Shown: one piece after another, positions 26,550 through 34,451 of the stretch | Layout of the letters: each line of letters begins with the position of its first letter | Numbering within the stretch: position 1 is the stretch's first letter | Assembly (NCBI RefSeq): GCF_001238275.1 | Contig: NZ_LGTB01000037.1 | Coordinates: 1-64,000, forward strand | Source of the DNA: Bradyrhizobium viridifuturi | GTDB taxonomy: Bacteria; Pseudomonadota; Alphaproteobacteria; Rhizobiales; Xanthobacteraceae | DNA length: 64,000 nt | Direction of reading: 5' to 3' | Notes under the pieces: generated by a model | Database searches by the model: none | What the model saw: the letters and a program-made list of their open reading frames with translations, nothing else | Told to the model about the DNA's origin: nothing | Position numbers and translations under genes: made by a program

Positions 26550-27179
26550 ATGTACAGCGTCAAGAGAGTGATGGCCTTGCTTGTGGCCATCGTCGCGCTC
26601 GGGACCAGCGCGCGGGATACCCAGGCCGGAATGATCGGATTCCTGCTGCCGCTGCGCGGTGTGGTCGAGAAGATCCGCTTCAGCGAGCCGACGCTGGCGC
26701 CGATGGCCTACACCATGTTCTGCATGCGCTATGCCGACGAATGCAAGCCGAAGCCGCGCGTGCATACAGTATTCCGCGGCGGCGCCACGCGCCTCACCAA
26801 GCAACGCATCACCGACCTGATCGAGGTCAACGCCTCGGTCAATCGCAGCATCGCGCCGCAGCGCAACGAACGCGGCCTCGCCGGCGAGGAATGGCTGATC
26901 AATCCGGCGCGCGGCGATTGCAACGATTACGCCGTCAGCAAGCGTCACGAGCTGCTGGCGCGTGGCTGGCCGATGCGCAATTTGCTGCTGAGCGAGGTGG
27001 TGACGTCGTGGGGGGAGCATCATCTCGTGCTGGTGGTCCGCGTTGAGGGCGGCGACGTCGTGCTCGACAATCTGAATGCGCAGATCCGCACCTGGTCACA
27101 GGCGCGCTATCGCTGGGTCAGGATGCAGACCCCGGCGAATCCCGATCACTGGGCCGCGATCGCGCAGGCCGGCGCCTGA
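26550..27179 (+). CDS. transglutaminase-like cysteine protease (BTLCP / LapG-type, C93)
   Basis: A 209-residue exported protein with a cleavable N-terminal signal (VMALLVAIVALGTSARDTQA). The fold is that of bacterial transglutaminase-like cysteine proteinases, the family of LapG, which cleaves RTX adhesins at the cell surface. The catalytic triad is visible: Cys124 in GDCNDYA, His158 in GEHHLVLVV and Asp173 in VVLDNL. The start ATG 26550 follows GTGAGGA. A strong terminator at 27210-27239 ends the gene, so it is likely transcribed alone. No LapD-type c-di-GMP receptor is in the window. Bradyrhizobia carry several such proteins of unknown target, so the link to the RTX protein at the left edge is inference. 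Confidence 0.85.
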   Translation: MYSVKRVMALLVAIVALGTSARDTQAGMIGFLLPLRGVVEKIRFSEPTLAPMAYTMFCMRYADECKPKPRVHTVFRGGATRLTKQRITDLIEVNASVNRSIAPQRNERGLAGEEWLINPARGDCNDYAVSKRHELLARGWPMRNLLLSEVVTSWGEHHLVLVVRVEGGDVVLDNLNAQIRTWSQARYRWVRMQTPANPDHWAAIAQAGA

Positions 27180-27209
27180 ATTTCCTCAAGCAGGTCCCAT
27201 CGATTGACC

Positions 27210-27239
27210 GTGGCGCGGCGAGACATTTCGCCGCGCCAC
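27210..27239 (+). terminator. intrinsic terminator after the cysteine protease gene
   Basis: GTGGCGCGGCGA and TCGCCGCGCCAC form a perfect 12-base-pair stem with a 6-base loop, followed by TTT. It lies 31 bases after the protease stop. Confidence 0.82.
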
Positions 27240-27325
27240 TTTCGTTTGATGCATGTGACAGCCCGCATCCGGAACGATTGCCGGCTTGACCGGTTGATCC
27301 CGATCACATCCCTCGAGGCATCGAC

Positions 27326-27583
27326 ATGAAGCTGGCCGGCCTTGTCACAACAGCGGCACTGGTCGTCGCCGCCGCGGCTCCCGCGCTCGCACAGGGCACC
27401 GGGCAGACCACGCAGGGCGCGCAGCGCTATTCGATCGATGGACCGGGCGGCGGCGTTCCGACCTCGCGGCCGCAGGCGACCCGGCCGGTCCCGCCGGCAA
27501 CACCGGTCTACCCTCATGGGACGCGGTCACGACACGCGCCGCCGGTCGGGCAACAGACCAACGTTCCGCTGGGCTCGCGTTAA
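27326..27583 (+). CDS. small exported proline-rich protein, unknown
   Basis: An 85-residue protein starting at ATG 27326 behind GAGG. It has a clear signal peptide (LAGLVTTAALVVAAAAPALAQ, cut after about residue 22). The mature part is short, hydrophilic and rich in proline, threonine, glycine and glutamine, with no cysteine and no recognisable domain. It would be a small disordered periplasmic or secreted protein. It stands alone between a terminator and galE. The signal peptide and ribosome-binding site support it as a real gene; the function is unknown. Confidence 0.6.
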   Translation: MKLAGLVTTAALVVAAAAPALAQGTGQTTQGAQRYSIDGPGGGVPTSRPQATRPVPPATPVYPHGTRSRHAPPVGQQTNVPLGSR

Positions 27584-27721
27584 CCGTCACCGCTGAAGCA
27601 AATCCGTTCGGTCTTAACGCTATTCGCATCGCGGTTTTGCCGCGCCGGACGGAATGTCGTACCCATCTGTCTTTGCATGTGTTGAGGCGCGGGATTGGCC
27701 TGCGCAGGGACGGCATCTTCA

Positions 27722-28717
27722 ATGGCGAGCAGGGGTTCGATCCTCATCACGGGCGGCGCGGGATACATCGGCTCCCATTGCGCCAAGGCCGTTGCCGAGG
27801 CCGGCTTTGTTCCGGTCGTCTATGACAATTTGACCACCGGCCACCGCAGCTTCGTGCAATGGGGCCCGCTCGTCATCGGCGACGTCGCCGATCACGACAG
27901 GATCGCGGCCACCATCCGCGAACACACTGCGCTCGCCGTGATGCACTTCGCTGCGTTCAGCGCGGTCGGCGAGTCCGTCGCGGATCCGCAGAAATACTTC
28001 ACCAACAACGTCGTCGGCACGCTCGGCCTGCTGCGCGGCATGCGGGCAGCCGGCTGCGACCGCCTGGTGTTCTCCTCGACCGGCGCCGTCTACGGCAATG
28101 CCGGGCGCGATCCCATTCCGGAGAGCGCCGCGGGTCCGACCGTCAATCCCTACGGCCGCTCCAAATTCATGATCGAGCAGATCCTGGCCGATTATCGCGC
28201 GGCCTATCAGTTCAACTCGGTCTGCCTGCGCTATTTCAACGCCTGCGGCGCCGATGCCTCCGGCACCATCGGCGAACTGCGCGATCCCGAGACGCACCTC
28301 ATTCCACGCGCGCTGATGGCGCTGCTCGGGCACGTGCCCGATTTCGCGATCTTCGGCGAGGACTACGAGACGCCCGACGGCACCGCGGTGCGCGACTATA
28401 TCCATGTCGACGATCTCGCCAGCGCCCATATCGCGGCGCTCGAGCTACTGCTGAAGGGCGACGCCGGCGGCGTGTTCAACCTCGGCACCGGCACCGGCTA
28501 TTCGGTGCGCGAGGTGCTGGACGCGATCCGCGCCGAGACCGGCGAAGCGGTGCCGAGCGTGGTGCGCGAGCGGCGGGCCGGCGATCCGCCGATCCTGGTC
28601 GCCGATCCCTCCAAGTCGGAGAGCGGCCTCGGCTTCAAGGCAAGCCGGTCCGATCTCAGCCATATCATTCGCTCGGCCTGGGCGTGGCACCAGAAGGCGC
28701 ATCCGCGCCGGCGTTAA
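27722..28717 (+). CDS. galE: UDP-glucose 4-epimerase
   Basis: Interconverts UDP-glucose and UDP-galactose with bound NAD, supplying galactose for surface polysaccharide. It has 331 residues. The NAD motif GGAGYIGSH is at residues 11-19, FSSTGAVYG near 119, the catalytic YGRSK near 145, and RYFNACGAD with RDYIHVDDLA downstream, all typical of GalE. The start is ATG 27722; TTG 27695 would add nine residues without family support. It converges on the UbiA-type gene with only 10 bases between stops. Confidence 0.94.
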   Translation: MASRGSILITGGAGYIGSHCAKAVAEAGFVPVVYDNLTTGHRSFVQWGPLVIGDVADHDRIAATIREHTALAVMHFAAFSAVGESVADPQKYFTNNVVGTLGLLRGMRAAGCDRLVFSSTGAVYGNAGRDPIPESAAGPTVNPYGRSKFMIEQILADYRAAYQFNSVCLRYFNACGADASGTIGELRDPETHLIPRALMALLGHVPDFAIFGEDYETPDGTAVRDYIHVDDLASAHIAALELLLKGDAGGVFNLGTGTGYSVREVLDAIRAETGEAVPSVVRERRAGDPPILVADPSKSESGLGFKASRSDLSHIIRSAWAWHQKAHPRRR

Positions 28718-28727
28718 CTCATCCGCT

Positions 28728-29714
28728 TCAGTCCAGCGTGATGTAATGCTGCTCGGCCAGCCGGGCGAGGAACGGCATGTCGACGAAGCTCGCCACCAGG
28801 AAGACGGCGACCAGCGCCAGCACGATCAGCATCAGGCCGCGCTCGCCATAGAGCTTCTCGGGCTTCTGCGCCGACGACCCAGGGGATGTCGACATCGAAA
28901 AATAGGTGGTAAACAGCATCACCACCAGCGGCATCGCGAGGATGTACTCGATGCGGTACTTCACCAGGAACACCGAGAGGAAGAACACCGAGAACAGCGA
29001 GTAGCTGAGGCACGAGGCGGTCAGCGACACCTCGGTATAGTCGGCGAAGCTCGCGCGGTAGCGCGCCAGCAGGTCCTTGCCGTGGGACGCGGCAATCTCG
29101 CGATATTCGGACAGCCGCTTGGCCGCCATCAGGAACGCGCCGCCGAACCAGTAGCACAGGATCACCGAACCCGGCGGCAGCGAGGTCGGGTCGATCATCG
29201 CCCAGCCGATCAACAGCCGCAGCGGGTTGTTGACGGACTCCGAGATGACGTCGAAATAGGCCTTGTCCTTGCTGCGCAGCGGCGGGACGTTGTAGACGAG
29301 GCCCTGCAAGGCGAAGATGCTGCTTGCGAGCAGCATCAGGCGGCTGCTGGCAGCCGCGCAGATCAGGCCAAGCGCCAGCAGCCCCAGCCACTCCAGCCCG
29401 ATGATCCTGCCGTCCATTGCGCTCTGCACCGCCGAACGCTGCGACTTGGTCGGGTGATGCCGGTCGAAATCGCGGTCGAACCATTCGTTGATCACATAGT
29501 TGGCCGACGCGATGCAGATCGCGGCGACGAGGCCAAGCAGGATGTCGGCGGCGAGATGCTCGCTCCTCGCGCCGCGCAGCAGCCAGGCGAGGATGATCCC
29601 GGGAACGATGAAGATGTGCTTGGTGCTGTGATCGAGCCGCAGGATAGCGAGGTACTGCCGGACACGAGCGGCCGGCGGCTTGCGGGCTTCGAGCTTGCTG
29701 TCCATCAGCGCCAT
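28728..29714 (-). CDS. UbiA-family prenyltransferase, resembling polyprenyl-phosphate phosphoribosyltransferase
   Basis: A polytopic membrane protein of 328 residues with about eight or nine helices. The first aspartate-rich motif is NEWFDRDFDRHHPTKSQRSA near residue 77; the DRxHPxKxxR continuation is the form seen in decaprenyl-phosphate phosphoribosyltransferases (mycobacterial Rv3806c, NoeC-like), rather than in quinone-pathway UbiA proteins. The second motif zone has RSKDKAYFDVISESVNNPLR near 147. The start is ATG 29714. It follows the polytopic membrane protein gene by 35 bases on the same strand, forming a two-gene operon. The likely role is making a polyprenyl-phosphate pentose donor for extracytoplasmic glycosylation. 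That is inferred from the motif and the partner gene. The epimerase pair needed for arabinose is not in the window. Confidence 0.8.
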   Translation of the reverse strand: MALMDSKLEARKPPAARVRQYLAILRLDHSTKHIFIVPGIILAWLLRGARSEHLAADILLGLVAAICIASANYVINEWFDRDFDRHHPTKSQRSAVQSAMDGRIIGLEWLGLLALGLICAAASSRLMLLASSIFALQGLVYNVPPLRSKDKAYFDVISESVNNPLRLLIGWAMIDPTSLPPGSVILCYWFGGAFLMAAKRLSEYREIAASHGKDLLARYRASFADYTEVSLTASCLSYSLFSVFFLSVFLVKYRIEYILAMPLVVMLFTTYFSMSTSPGSSAQKPEKLYGERGLMLIVLALVAVFLVASFVDMPFLARLAEQHYITLD

Positions 29715-29749
29715 CGCACGGTCCTTTCCTGGTGTCCTCGATCGACCGC

Positions 29750-31300
29750 CTATCTGAGCAGATAGACGTCGAAGCTCTCGTCGGTCTTGGCGGGGTCGAA
29801 GCGGTGGATCAGCGTGGTCGCTGCGCGGAAGTCGCTGATCTCAGCGGCCGAGGCGCGGAACGTCCGCCAGTTCTTGCCCTCGTCATAGATCCGGTCGGGC
29901 GTGATCTCATCGAGCCGGTAGGCCAGCAGGATGAGGACGGGGGCGCCCGAGGTCTCGCGGAGCTCGCGTGCGAGGCGCAGCGTCTCGCCGAGATTACTGT
30001 CCATCCGGCCCTTGCGCGTGAAGATCACGACGCTGCCGAACTTGTGGTCGCGTGCGAGATACAGCGGGTTCTTGACATAGTAGGGCAGCGCCTCGACCAG
30101 CCATTCCGGCTCGCTGAGGATCGCAGCATTGGCGAGATCGGCGCGCGAGGCGATCAGGCGGCCGAGATCGGCGCTGCGGCTCGCGACAACGCCGGTTGCC
30201 GCGTTGCTCAAATCGTTCATGCCTGCGGCGGTCTGGATGGCGAGCAACAGCAGGAGCGATATGCGTCCGATTGCCGGCAGCAGTCCGTCGGATGCGGTAG
30301 CGACATTGTTCCAGCCGATCCAGTAAAGCGTGATCAGGAAGCAGAGCCAGACCGCGGCGTGGCGGTAGGCACCGTTGGCGGCGACGGCGAAGAACAGCGA
30401 GCTCAGCAGCAAGGCGGCGATGGCGGCCAGAAAGGCCGGACGCCGCGGCAGCAGCCCGAGCGTTGCGGCGAACAGCAGCACCGAGCCTGCGATCCCCGGC
30501 AGCAGATTGGCGAACAGCGCGCCCAGCGATGTCGCACCGGGATTCACCAGGGAAAGCATCGCAGCCGTCAGCGGTGAATCCTGCGACCAGTCGCGGGCCG
30601 CCGCGTCATTATAGGTCGGCAGCATCGTCGCCGCGCAGATCACGACGCCGATCGTCGCGACGATCGCGTTGATCGCGAAATTGCTGAGTTGGGGCGACCA
30701 GCGCCAGCCATGGGTCTCGAGCAGGTCGAGCAGCCAGAACAGCAGGAACGCGCCGACCATGATCGCGCCGACGACATTGGTGTTGGCGAGCAGGAACAGC
30801 AGCACGCCGAGCAGGACGCCGCGACCACGGTGCGCCGGATAACAGGCCGCGATCGCGAACAGGAACAGCGCCGAGATGCCGTAGTTCCGCGCCATCACGA
30901 CATATTCGAACAGCAGCGCATGGCTCGTGACCAGCAGCAGCACCAACGGCCGTGGGAACGGCGAGCGGAAGATCAGCAGCGCGACCGTGAGGAGCCCGAC
31001 CACGAAGGCGACGCCGGGCAGCACTTCGACCCGGCCGAACATCGCATGCGCGCCGCGCAGCAGCAGGTACCAGAGGGCAGGGTGGCCCTCGCCATGCAGG
31101 CCCTTCAGCATGGCGATCAGGTCGTCGCCGTTCAGCGCGATGGTGAGCGCGCGGACTTCGTCGCGCCACATCACGTGACGGGCGACCTGGAAGCCGACCA
31201 GCGCGATCCATCCCGCGAACAGCAGGAGATCCGGCCAGGACGGGCGGTCCCGCTTCGGCGCGAAGAACCGGTCGTCCAGGATGTGCAGAAAACGGCTCAA
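29750..31300 (-). CDS. polytopic membrane protein, probable GT-C type glycosyltransferase
   Basis: A 516-residue integral membrane protein with roughly ten to twelve helices between residues 20 and 360, and a soluble C-terminal domain of about 150 residues. The first extracytoplasmic loop contains MWRDEVRALTIAL and GEGHPALWYLLLR, matching the acidic-loop layout (DE, then GHPxLWY) of GT-C enzymes that use polyprenyl-phosphate sugars. The start is TTG 31300 with AGG upstream; no ATG is well placed. It lies upstream of the UbiA-type gene, whose product could make its lipid-linked donor. It is divergent from the unknown gene at 31427, with three TAACATT motifs between. Assignment to GT-C is from topology and loop motif, not from a named family match. 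Confidence 0.7.
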   Translation of the reverse strand: MSRFLHILDDRFFAPKRDRPSWPDLLLFAGWIALVGFQVARHVMWRDEVRALTIALNGDDLIAMLKGLHGEGHPALWYLLLRGAHAMFGRVEVLPGVAFVVGLLTVALLIFRSPFPRPLVLLLVTSHALLFEYVVMARNYGISALFLFAIAACYPAHRGRGVLLGVLLFLLANTNVVGAIMVGAFLLFWLLDLLETHGWRWSPQLSNFAINAIVATIGVVICAATMLPTYNDAAARDWSQDSPLTAAMLSLVNPGATSLGALFANLLPGIAGSVLLFAATLGLLPRRPAFLAAIAALLLSSLFFAVAANGAYRHAAVWLCFLITLYWIGWNNVATASDGLLPAIGRISLLLLLAIQTAAGMNDLSNAATGVVASRSADLGRLIASRADLANAAILSEPEWLVEALPYYVKNPLYLARDHKFGSVVIFTRKGRMDSNLGETLRLARELRETSGAPVLILLAYRLDEITPDRIYDEGKNWRTFRASAAEISDFRAATTLIHRFDPAKTDESFDVYLLR

Positions 31301-31369
31301 GGAAACCTGCTGCTGCTCGGATCGGTATGGTCAAACCGCGGCGCGATCCACGTGTTTCGCCATTTGTGT

Positions 31370-31425
31370 TAACATTAAAAGCCGCCTAGAATGTTGTAAC
31401 ATTAAGGGCGAACCAGACTAACATT
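31370..31425 (+). promoter_or_regulatory. three TAACATT motifs upstream of the unknown gene at 31427
   Basis: TAACATT occurs at 31370-31376, 31397-31403 and 31419-31425, spaced 27 and 22 bases apart. The last copy ends one base before the ATG at 31427 and takes the place of a ribosome-binding site. The cluster lies in the divergent region between the membrane protein gene and the unknown gene, so one regulator could control both. Confidence 0.5.
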
Positions 31426-31426
31426 T

Positions 31427-32584
31427 ATGACGTCGACGCCGGCCCAGAGGACGGTCAGGGACATCAGCCCTGCGCACCCCGAGGTGGAGTTCGCGCTGGT
31501 GCTGGCGCGGACCATCGACTCCGTCAGTTCCGACCCGCAGCAGCTGCGCAGCGCGGTCTACGAGCTGGCGCGGCAGAAGCTGCGGCAGCTCGCGCATGAG
31601 GATCCAGGCGAAAAGGTGCGCCTGATGCAGGCGCTGGAAGCGGCGATCGAAGGCGTCGAGGCGCACACCGCGAACAATGTGCTCGAAAGGTTTTCGGTGC
31701 CGCCGGCGCGGCCGCTGCCCGCGTTCCTGGAGGCGGCGGGCGCAGCGCGCCGAATCGAGGGGCCGCAGCGGACTGATGCCGAGGAGGCCTTCGTCACGAC
31801 GCTCGAGCAGGCAGCGCCGGCCGGGCTGTCGCGCCATCCGCGATGGTCGTCGTCGGCGCCGCTGCGTTATGTTGTGATGCTGGGTTTCTTCGCATTGATC
31901 GCGGCCGTCGTCCTGCTGCAGCAACACGGCGTGTCTTTGGCCGCGGCGCGCGCGATCATCGCGGGGTCGTTCGCACCGTCGCCGGCGCAACCCCAGAGGC
32001 CGGCGGTGATTGCCGCCGTGCCCGCGCCGCCGGCCATGCCCGCCCCGGCGGTGCCGAACCGGCCGCTGCCGACGGCTTACGGCGTCTACGCCGAGAGCGG
32101 CGGCAAGCTGTACGAGCTGCAATTGATCCAAGGGCGCGCGCCGGATCCGCGCATTGCGATTTCGGCTGCCATCACCAGGCCGAGCGAGACCTCGCTGCCA
32201 GACGGGCATCTGCGCTTCATCGTGTTCCGGCGCGACGGCGCTGGCGGTGCCTCCGATCCGATCGACGTGCGCCTGATCGCGCGCGTGACCCAGCAGACCA
32301 CGTTCGATGCGACCGGCAAGCCGGTGGTCTCGCCGGGCGACGACACCTGGGTGATCCGCAACATCTCGATCCCGTTCCGCGCCGCGCCGCTCAGCGAGGA
32401 TCCGCAGATGTTCGAGATTCAGCCGCGCGACGACGCGCCGCTGTCGCCGGGACGCTACGCGCTGATCCTGAAGGCCCAGGCCTACGATTTCACGGTCGAG
32501 GGCGCGGTGACCGACAAGCGGCATTGCCTGCAGCGGCTGGCGGCCGCGAACGGCGTGTTCTACTCGGAATGCGAGAAGCCGTGA
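31427..32584 (+). CDS. unknown membrane-anchored protein
   Basis: A 385-residue protein I do not recognise. The first 140 residues are soluble and charged, and a single membrane helix follows at about 146-165 (VVMLGFFALIAAVVLL). Next come a proline- and alanine-rich linker near 188-210 and a C-terminal beta-rich domain with two cysteines near the end (HCLQRL, SECEKP). The topology suggests a cytoplasmic helical domain and a periplasmic domain, like a sensor or adaptor. The start is ATG 31427, with no Shine-Dalgarno sequence; a TAACATT motif occupies that position. The stop overlaps the next start as GTGA. Context suggests involvement with surface structures, without direct evidence. Confidence 0.65.
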   Translation: MTSTPAQRTVRDISPAHPEVEFALVLARTIDSVSSDPQQLRSAVYELARQKLRQLAHEDPGEKVRLMQALEAAIEGVEAHTANNVLERFSVPPARPLPAFLEAAGAARRIEGPQRTDAEEAFVTTLEQAAPAGLSRHPRWSSSAPLRYVVMLGFFALIAAVVLLQQHGVSLAAARAIIAGSFAPSPAQPQRPAVIAAVPAPPAMPAPAVPNRPLPTAYGVYAESGGKLYELQLIQGRAPDPRIAISAAITRPSETSLPDGHLRFIVFRRDGAGGASDPIDVRLIARVTQQTTFDATGKPVVSPGDDTWVIRNISIPFRAAPLSEDPQMFEIQPRDDAPLSPGRYALILKAQAYDFTVEGAVTDKRHCLQRLAAANGVFYSECEKP

Positions 32585-32814
32585 GCTGTGCGCGCATTCG
32601 GCTCAGCGCGGTGCTGGCGCTGTTGCTGTCGTCGAATGCCGCGATCGCCGCGCCCGATGCGGAGACGGCGAAACGGTGCCTGCGCGCGGCCTATATGGTC
32701 TATCCGTACAAGCGGCCGGGCGCCGTGCCGATGAACGGCGACCGGCTGCATTTCTTTCAGCAATGCATGGCGCAGGAGGGCACGATGTCAGCGGAAGCGC
32801 CGAAGCGCGATTAG
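32581..32814 (+). CDS. small exported protein, unknown
   Basis: A 77-residue protein starting at GTG 32581, overlapping the stop of the upstream unknown gene (GTGA) and so translationally coupled. It has a signal peptide (LSAVLALLLSSNAAIAA) and a short mature part with two cysteines (KRCLRAAY and QQCMAQEG) that could form a disulfide. No known domain. The coupling suggests a joint role with the membrane-anchored protein, whose periplasmic domain also has two cysteines. The gene ends within the last four bases of the convergent VanZ-like gene. Confidence 0.6.
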   Translation: MSCARIRLSAVLALLLSSNAAIAAPDAETAKRCLRAAYMVYPYKRPGAVPMNGDRLHFFQQCMAQEGTMSAEAPKRD

Positions 32815-33200
32815 CTCGGCGAATGCTCCGCCCGGGACCTCAGCCGGCCGAACTGGCTGCGCAGCACCAGCAGGATGAAGTGACCCGCGCCGATGCCGGC
32901 AAAACCTCCCGCGACCTTCACGACCGCGTCGAGCAGCCGGCCGTGGCGGTCCGGCGTCAGCAATTGCATCGCTTCCAGCGTGAAGGCGCTGAACACGACA
33001 AACAGCACAATCAGTGCGGTGCGCCGCGGGTAGCCCAGCACAAAGGCCAGTCCCATCACGGCATAGGCGGCGAAGCGCTCGGCCTGCGGATGCAGGAATG
33101 ACGGACGGTCCTGGATTGGCGACAGTGTGACAAATGCGATGAAGGCCAGCGCTAGCCAGCCGGCGACCACAGCAAACGTCCTGATCTTCGAAACAAGCAA
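32811..33200 (-). CDS. VanZ-like membrane protein
   Basis: A small integral membrane protein of 129 residues with about four helices. It has the VanZ-family pattern: FVTLSPIQDRPSF after the first helix, ERFAAYAVMGLAF in the second, and EAMQLLTPDRHGRLLDAVVKVAGG near residue 75, where family members have EhxQxfxpgRxxdxxDvxxNxxG. Here the usual asparagine before the final glycine is replaced (VKVAGG). The start is TTG 33200, which has only a weak ribosome-binding site. Family members are often near polysaccharide genes; their biochemical role is poorly known. It is convergent with the small exported protein, with a 4-base overlap. Confidence 0.72.
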   Translation of the reverse strand: MLVSKIRTFAVVAGWLALAFIAFVTLSPIQDRPSFLHPQAERFAAYAVMGLAFVLGYPRRTALIVLFVVFSAFTLEAMQLLTPDRHGRLLDAVVKVAGGFAGIGAGHFILLVLRSQFGRLRSRAEHSPS

Positions 33201-33571
33201 AAAAGTATTCCCGATCCCTGCACCTAGCCGGGCTGGCTTAGCGCATCGCCGATATCAGCGACAATTAAATGCCCGCCGAAGGTTAACCCGCTGCCGTCGG
33301 TGACTTGGCGCACGGCGCCGGCACGTTGGCAACACGATATTGGGTGAGCCGGTGCGCATCCAAGTACTTGGTATCTAAATACCATAAACTGAAACCCGCC
33401 GCGATTCCATCCGCATCGGATCAATGGAACCGGGGGCGCTTGCGCGGGTTCCCGGGATGGTGCACCTGACGAAAAAATTAGCTTTGCGGCGCGGATCCAT
33501 TCATAGGCCGTTCACGGCGCGAAGCCTCATTTGATGCCGAACTATCGCAATGCTCACTCTCGGAGGCCAAA
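33201..33571. other. intergenic region with a palindrome, no gene seen
   Basis: About 371 bases between the divergent VanZ-like and response-regulator genes. It should hold both promoters. One palindrome is listed separately. Short open frames here do not look coding. Confidence 0.5.
33369..33384. promoter_or_regulatory. palindrome TGGTAT-ctaa-ATACCA, possible operator
   Basis: A perfect 6+6 inverted repeat with a 4-base centre, in the region between the VanZ-like gene and the two-component genes, about 190 bases upstream of the response-regulator start. It could be an operator or promoter element. The binding factor is unknown. Confidence 0.35.
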
Positions 33572-34232
33572 GTGCGTCTGCTCGTCGTTGAGGATGACCC
33601 GGATCTGAACCGCCAGCTCACCACCGCGCTGACGGACGCCGGCTATGTGGTCGATCGCGCGTTCGACGGCGAGGAGGGGCATTTCCTCGGCGACAGCGAG
33701 CCCTATGACGCCGTCGTGCTGGATATCGGCCTGCCCAAGATGGACGGTATCTCGGTGCTCGAGCCTGGCGGCGGAACAAGCGGGTGATGCCGGTGCTGAT
33801 CCTCACCGCGCGCGACCGCTGGAGCGACAAGGTTCAGGCTTCGACGCCGGCGCCGACGATTATGTCGCCAAGCCCTTCCACCTCGAAGAGGTGCTGGCGC
33901 GGATCCGTGCGTTGCTGCGACGGGCGACCGGGCATGCCCAGGTCGAGCTGATCTGCGGGCCGGTGGCGCTCAACACCCGCACCAAGCGCGTCACCGTCAA
34001 CGGCAACCCGATCAAGCTGACCTCGCACGAGTACAACCTGCTCGACTATCTGATGCATCACACCGGGCGGGTGGTCTCGCGCACTGAGCTGGTCGAGCAC
34101 CTCTACGACCAGGACTTCGACCGCGACTCCAACACCATCGAGGTGTTCGTCGGCCGCATCCGCAAGAAGCTGGAAGTCGATATCATCCAGACGGTTCGCG
34201 GCCTCGGCTACATGCTGTCGGCGCCGACTTAA
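33572..34232 (+). CDS. OmpR/PhoP-family response regulator, two frameshifts
   Basis: A DNA-binding response regulator of about 220 residues once two lost bases are restored. The receiver domain starts MRLLVVEDDPDLNRQL, with phosphoacceptor Asp51 in VVLDIGLPKMDG. One base is missing near 33765, in the GAGCCTGG stretch. A second is missing near 33838 (CAGGCTTC for CAGGGCTTC), which restores VQGFDAGADDYVAKPF and its conserved lysine. The C-terminal winged helix has LTSHEYNLLDYLMHHTGRVVS and ends TVRGLGYMLSAPT. The start is GTG 33572 with GGAGG at 33562-33566. A sensor kinase gene follows in the same direction. Two independent losses in an otherwise perfectly conserved protein point to sequence error. 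Confidence 0.86.
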
Positions 34233-34292
34233 AGCGTTTTCGAGCGACGTGGATACCGCGGTCGCTCGCGCGAAGAAAACGCGATCAAACAA
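34231..34292. repeat. palindromic intergenic repeat with GTGGATACCG core
   Basis: A hairpin-forming element starting AAAGCGTTTTCGAGCGAC. GCGTTTTC at 34234-34241 pairs with GAAAACGC at 34275-34282, and GAGCGAC pairs with GTCGCTC inside. The core GTGGATACCG recurs in a second element at 47425-47473. I recall very similar elements as abundant intergenic repeats in Bradyrhizobium and Rhodopseudomonas. It lies between the regulator and kinase genes. Confidence 0.65.
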
Positions 34293-34313
34293 AAGGATGA
34301 GGGCATATCCTTT
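34292..34313. repeat. 7-bp hairpin next to the palindromic repeat
   Basis: AAAGGAT, 8-base loop, ATCCTTT. It directly follows the palindromic repeat and may be part of the same compound element. Confidence 0.4.
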
Positions 34314-34451
34314 ACAATCGGATCATGCTCTTGGAGTGCTTGATCGGCGTACACGGGCATTGTCATGATCCGCGCCGGGAGGACTGGATTCGCTGATGTC
34401 TGAATCCCTGATGTCTGTTGCCACTGACACGCTGTTCGAGCGCGTGCCCTG

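Noticed and set aside
26394..27023. 209-codon minus-strand frame across the cysteine protease gene
   Set aside because: The plus-strand protein has a signal peptide and intact catalytic triad; the minus frame has neither.
33224..33424. Small minus-strand frame between the VanZ-like and regulator genes
   Set aside because: No ribosome-binding site or recognisable sequence; more likely promoter DNA.
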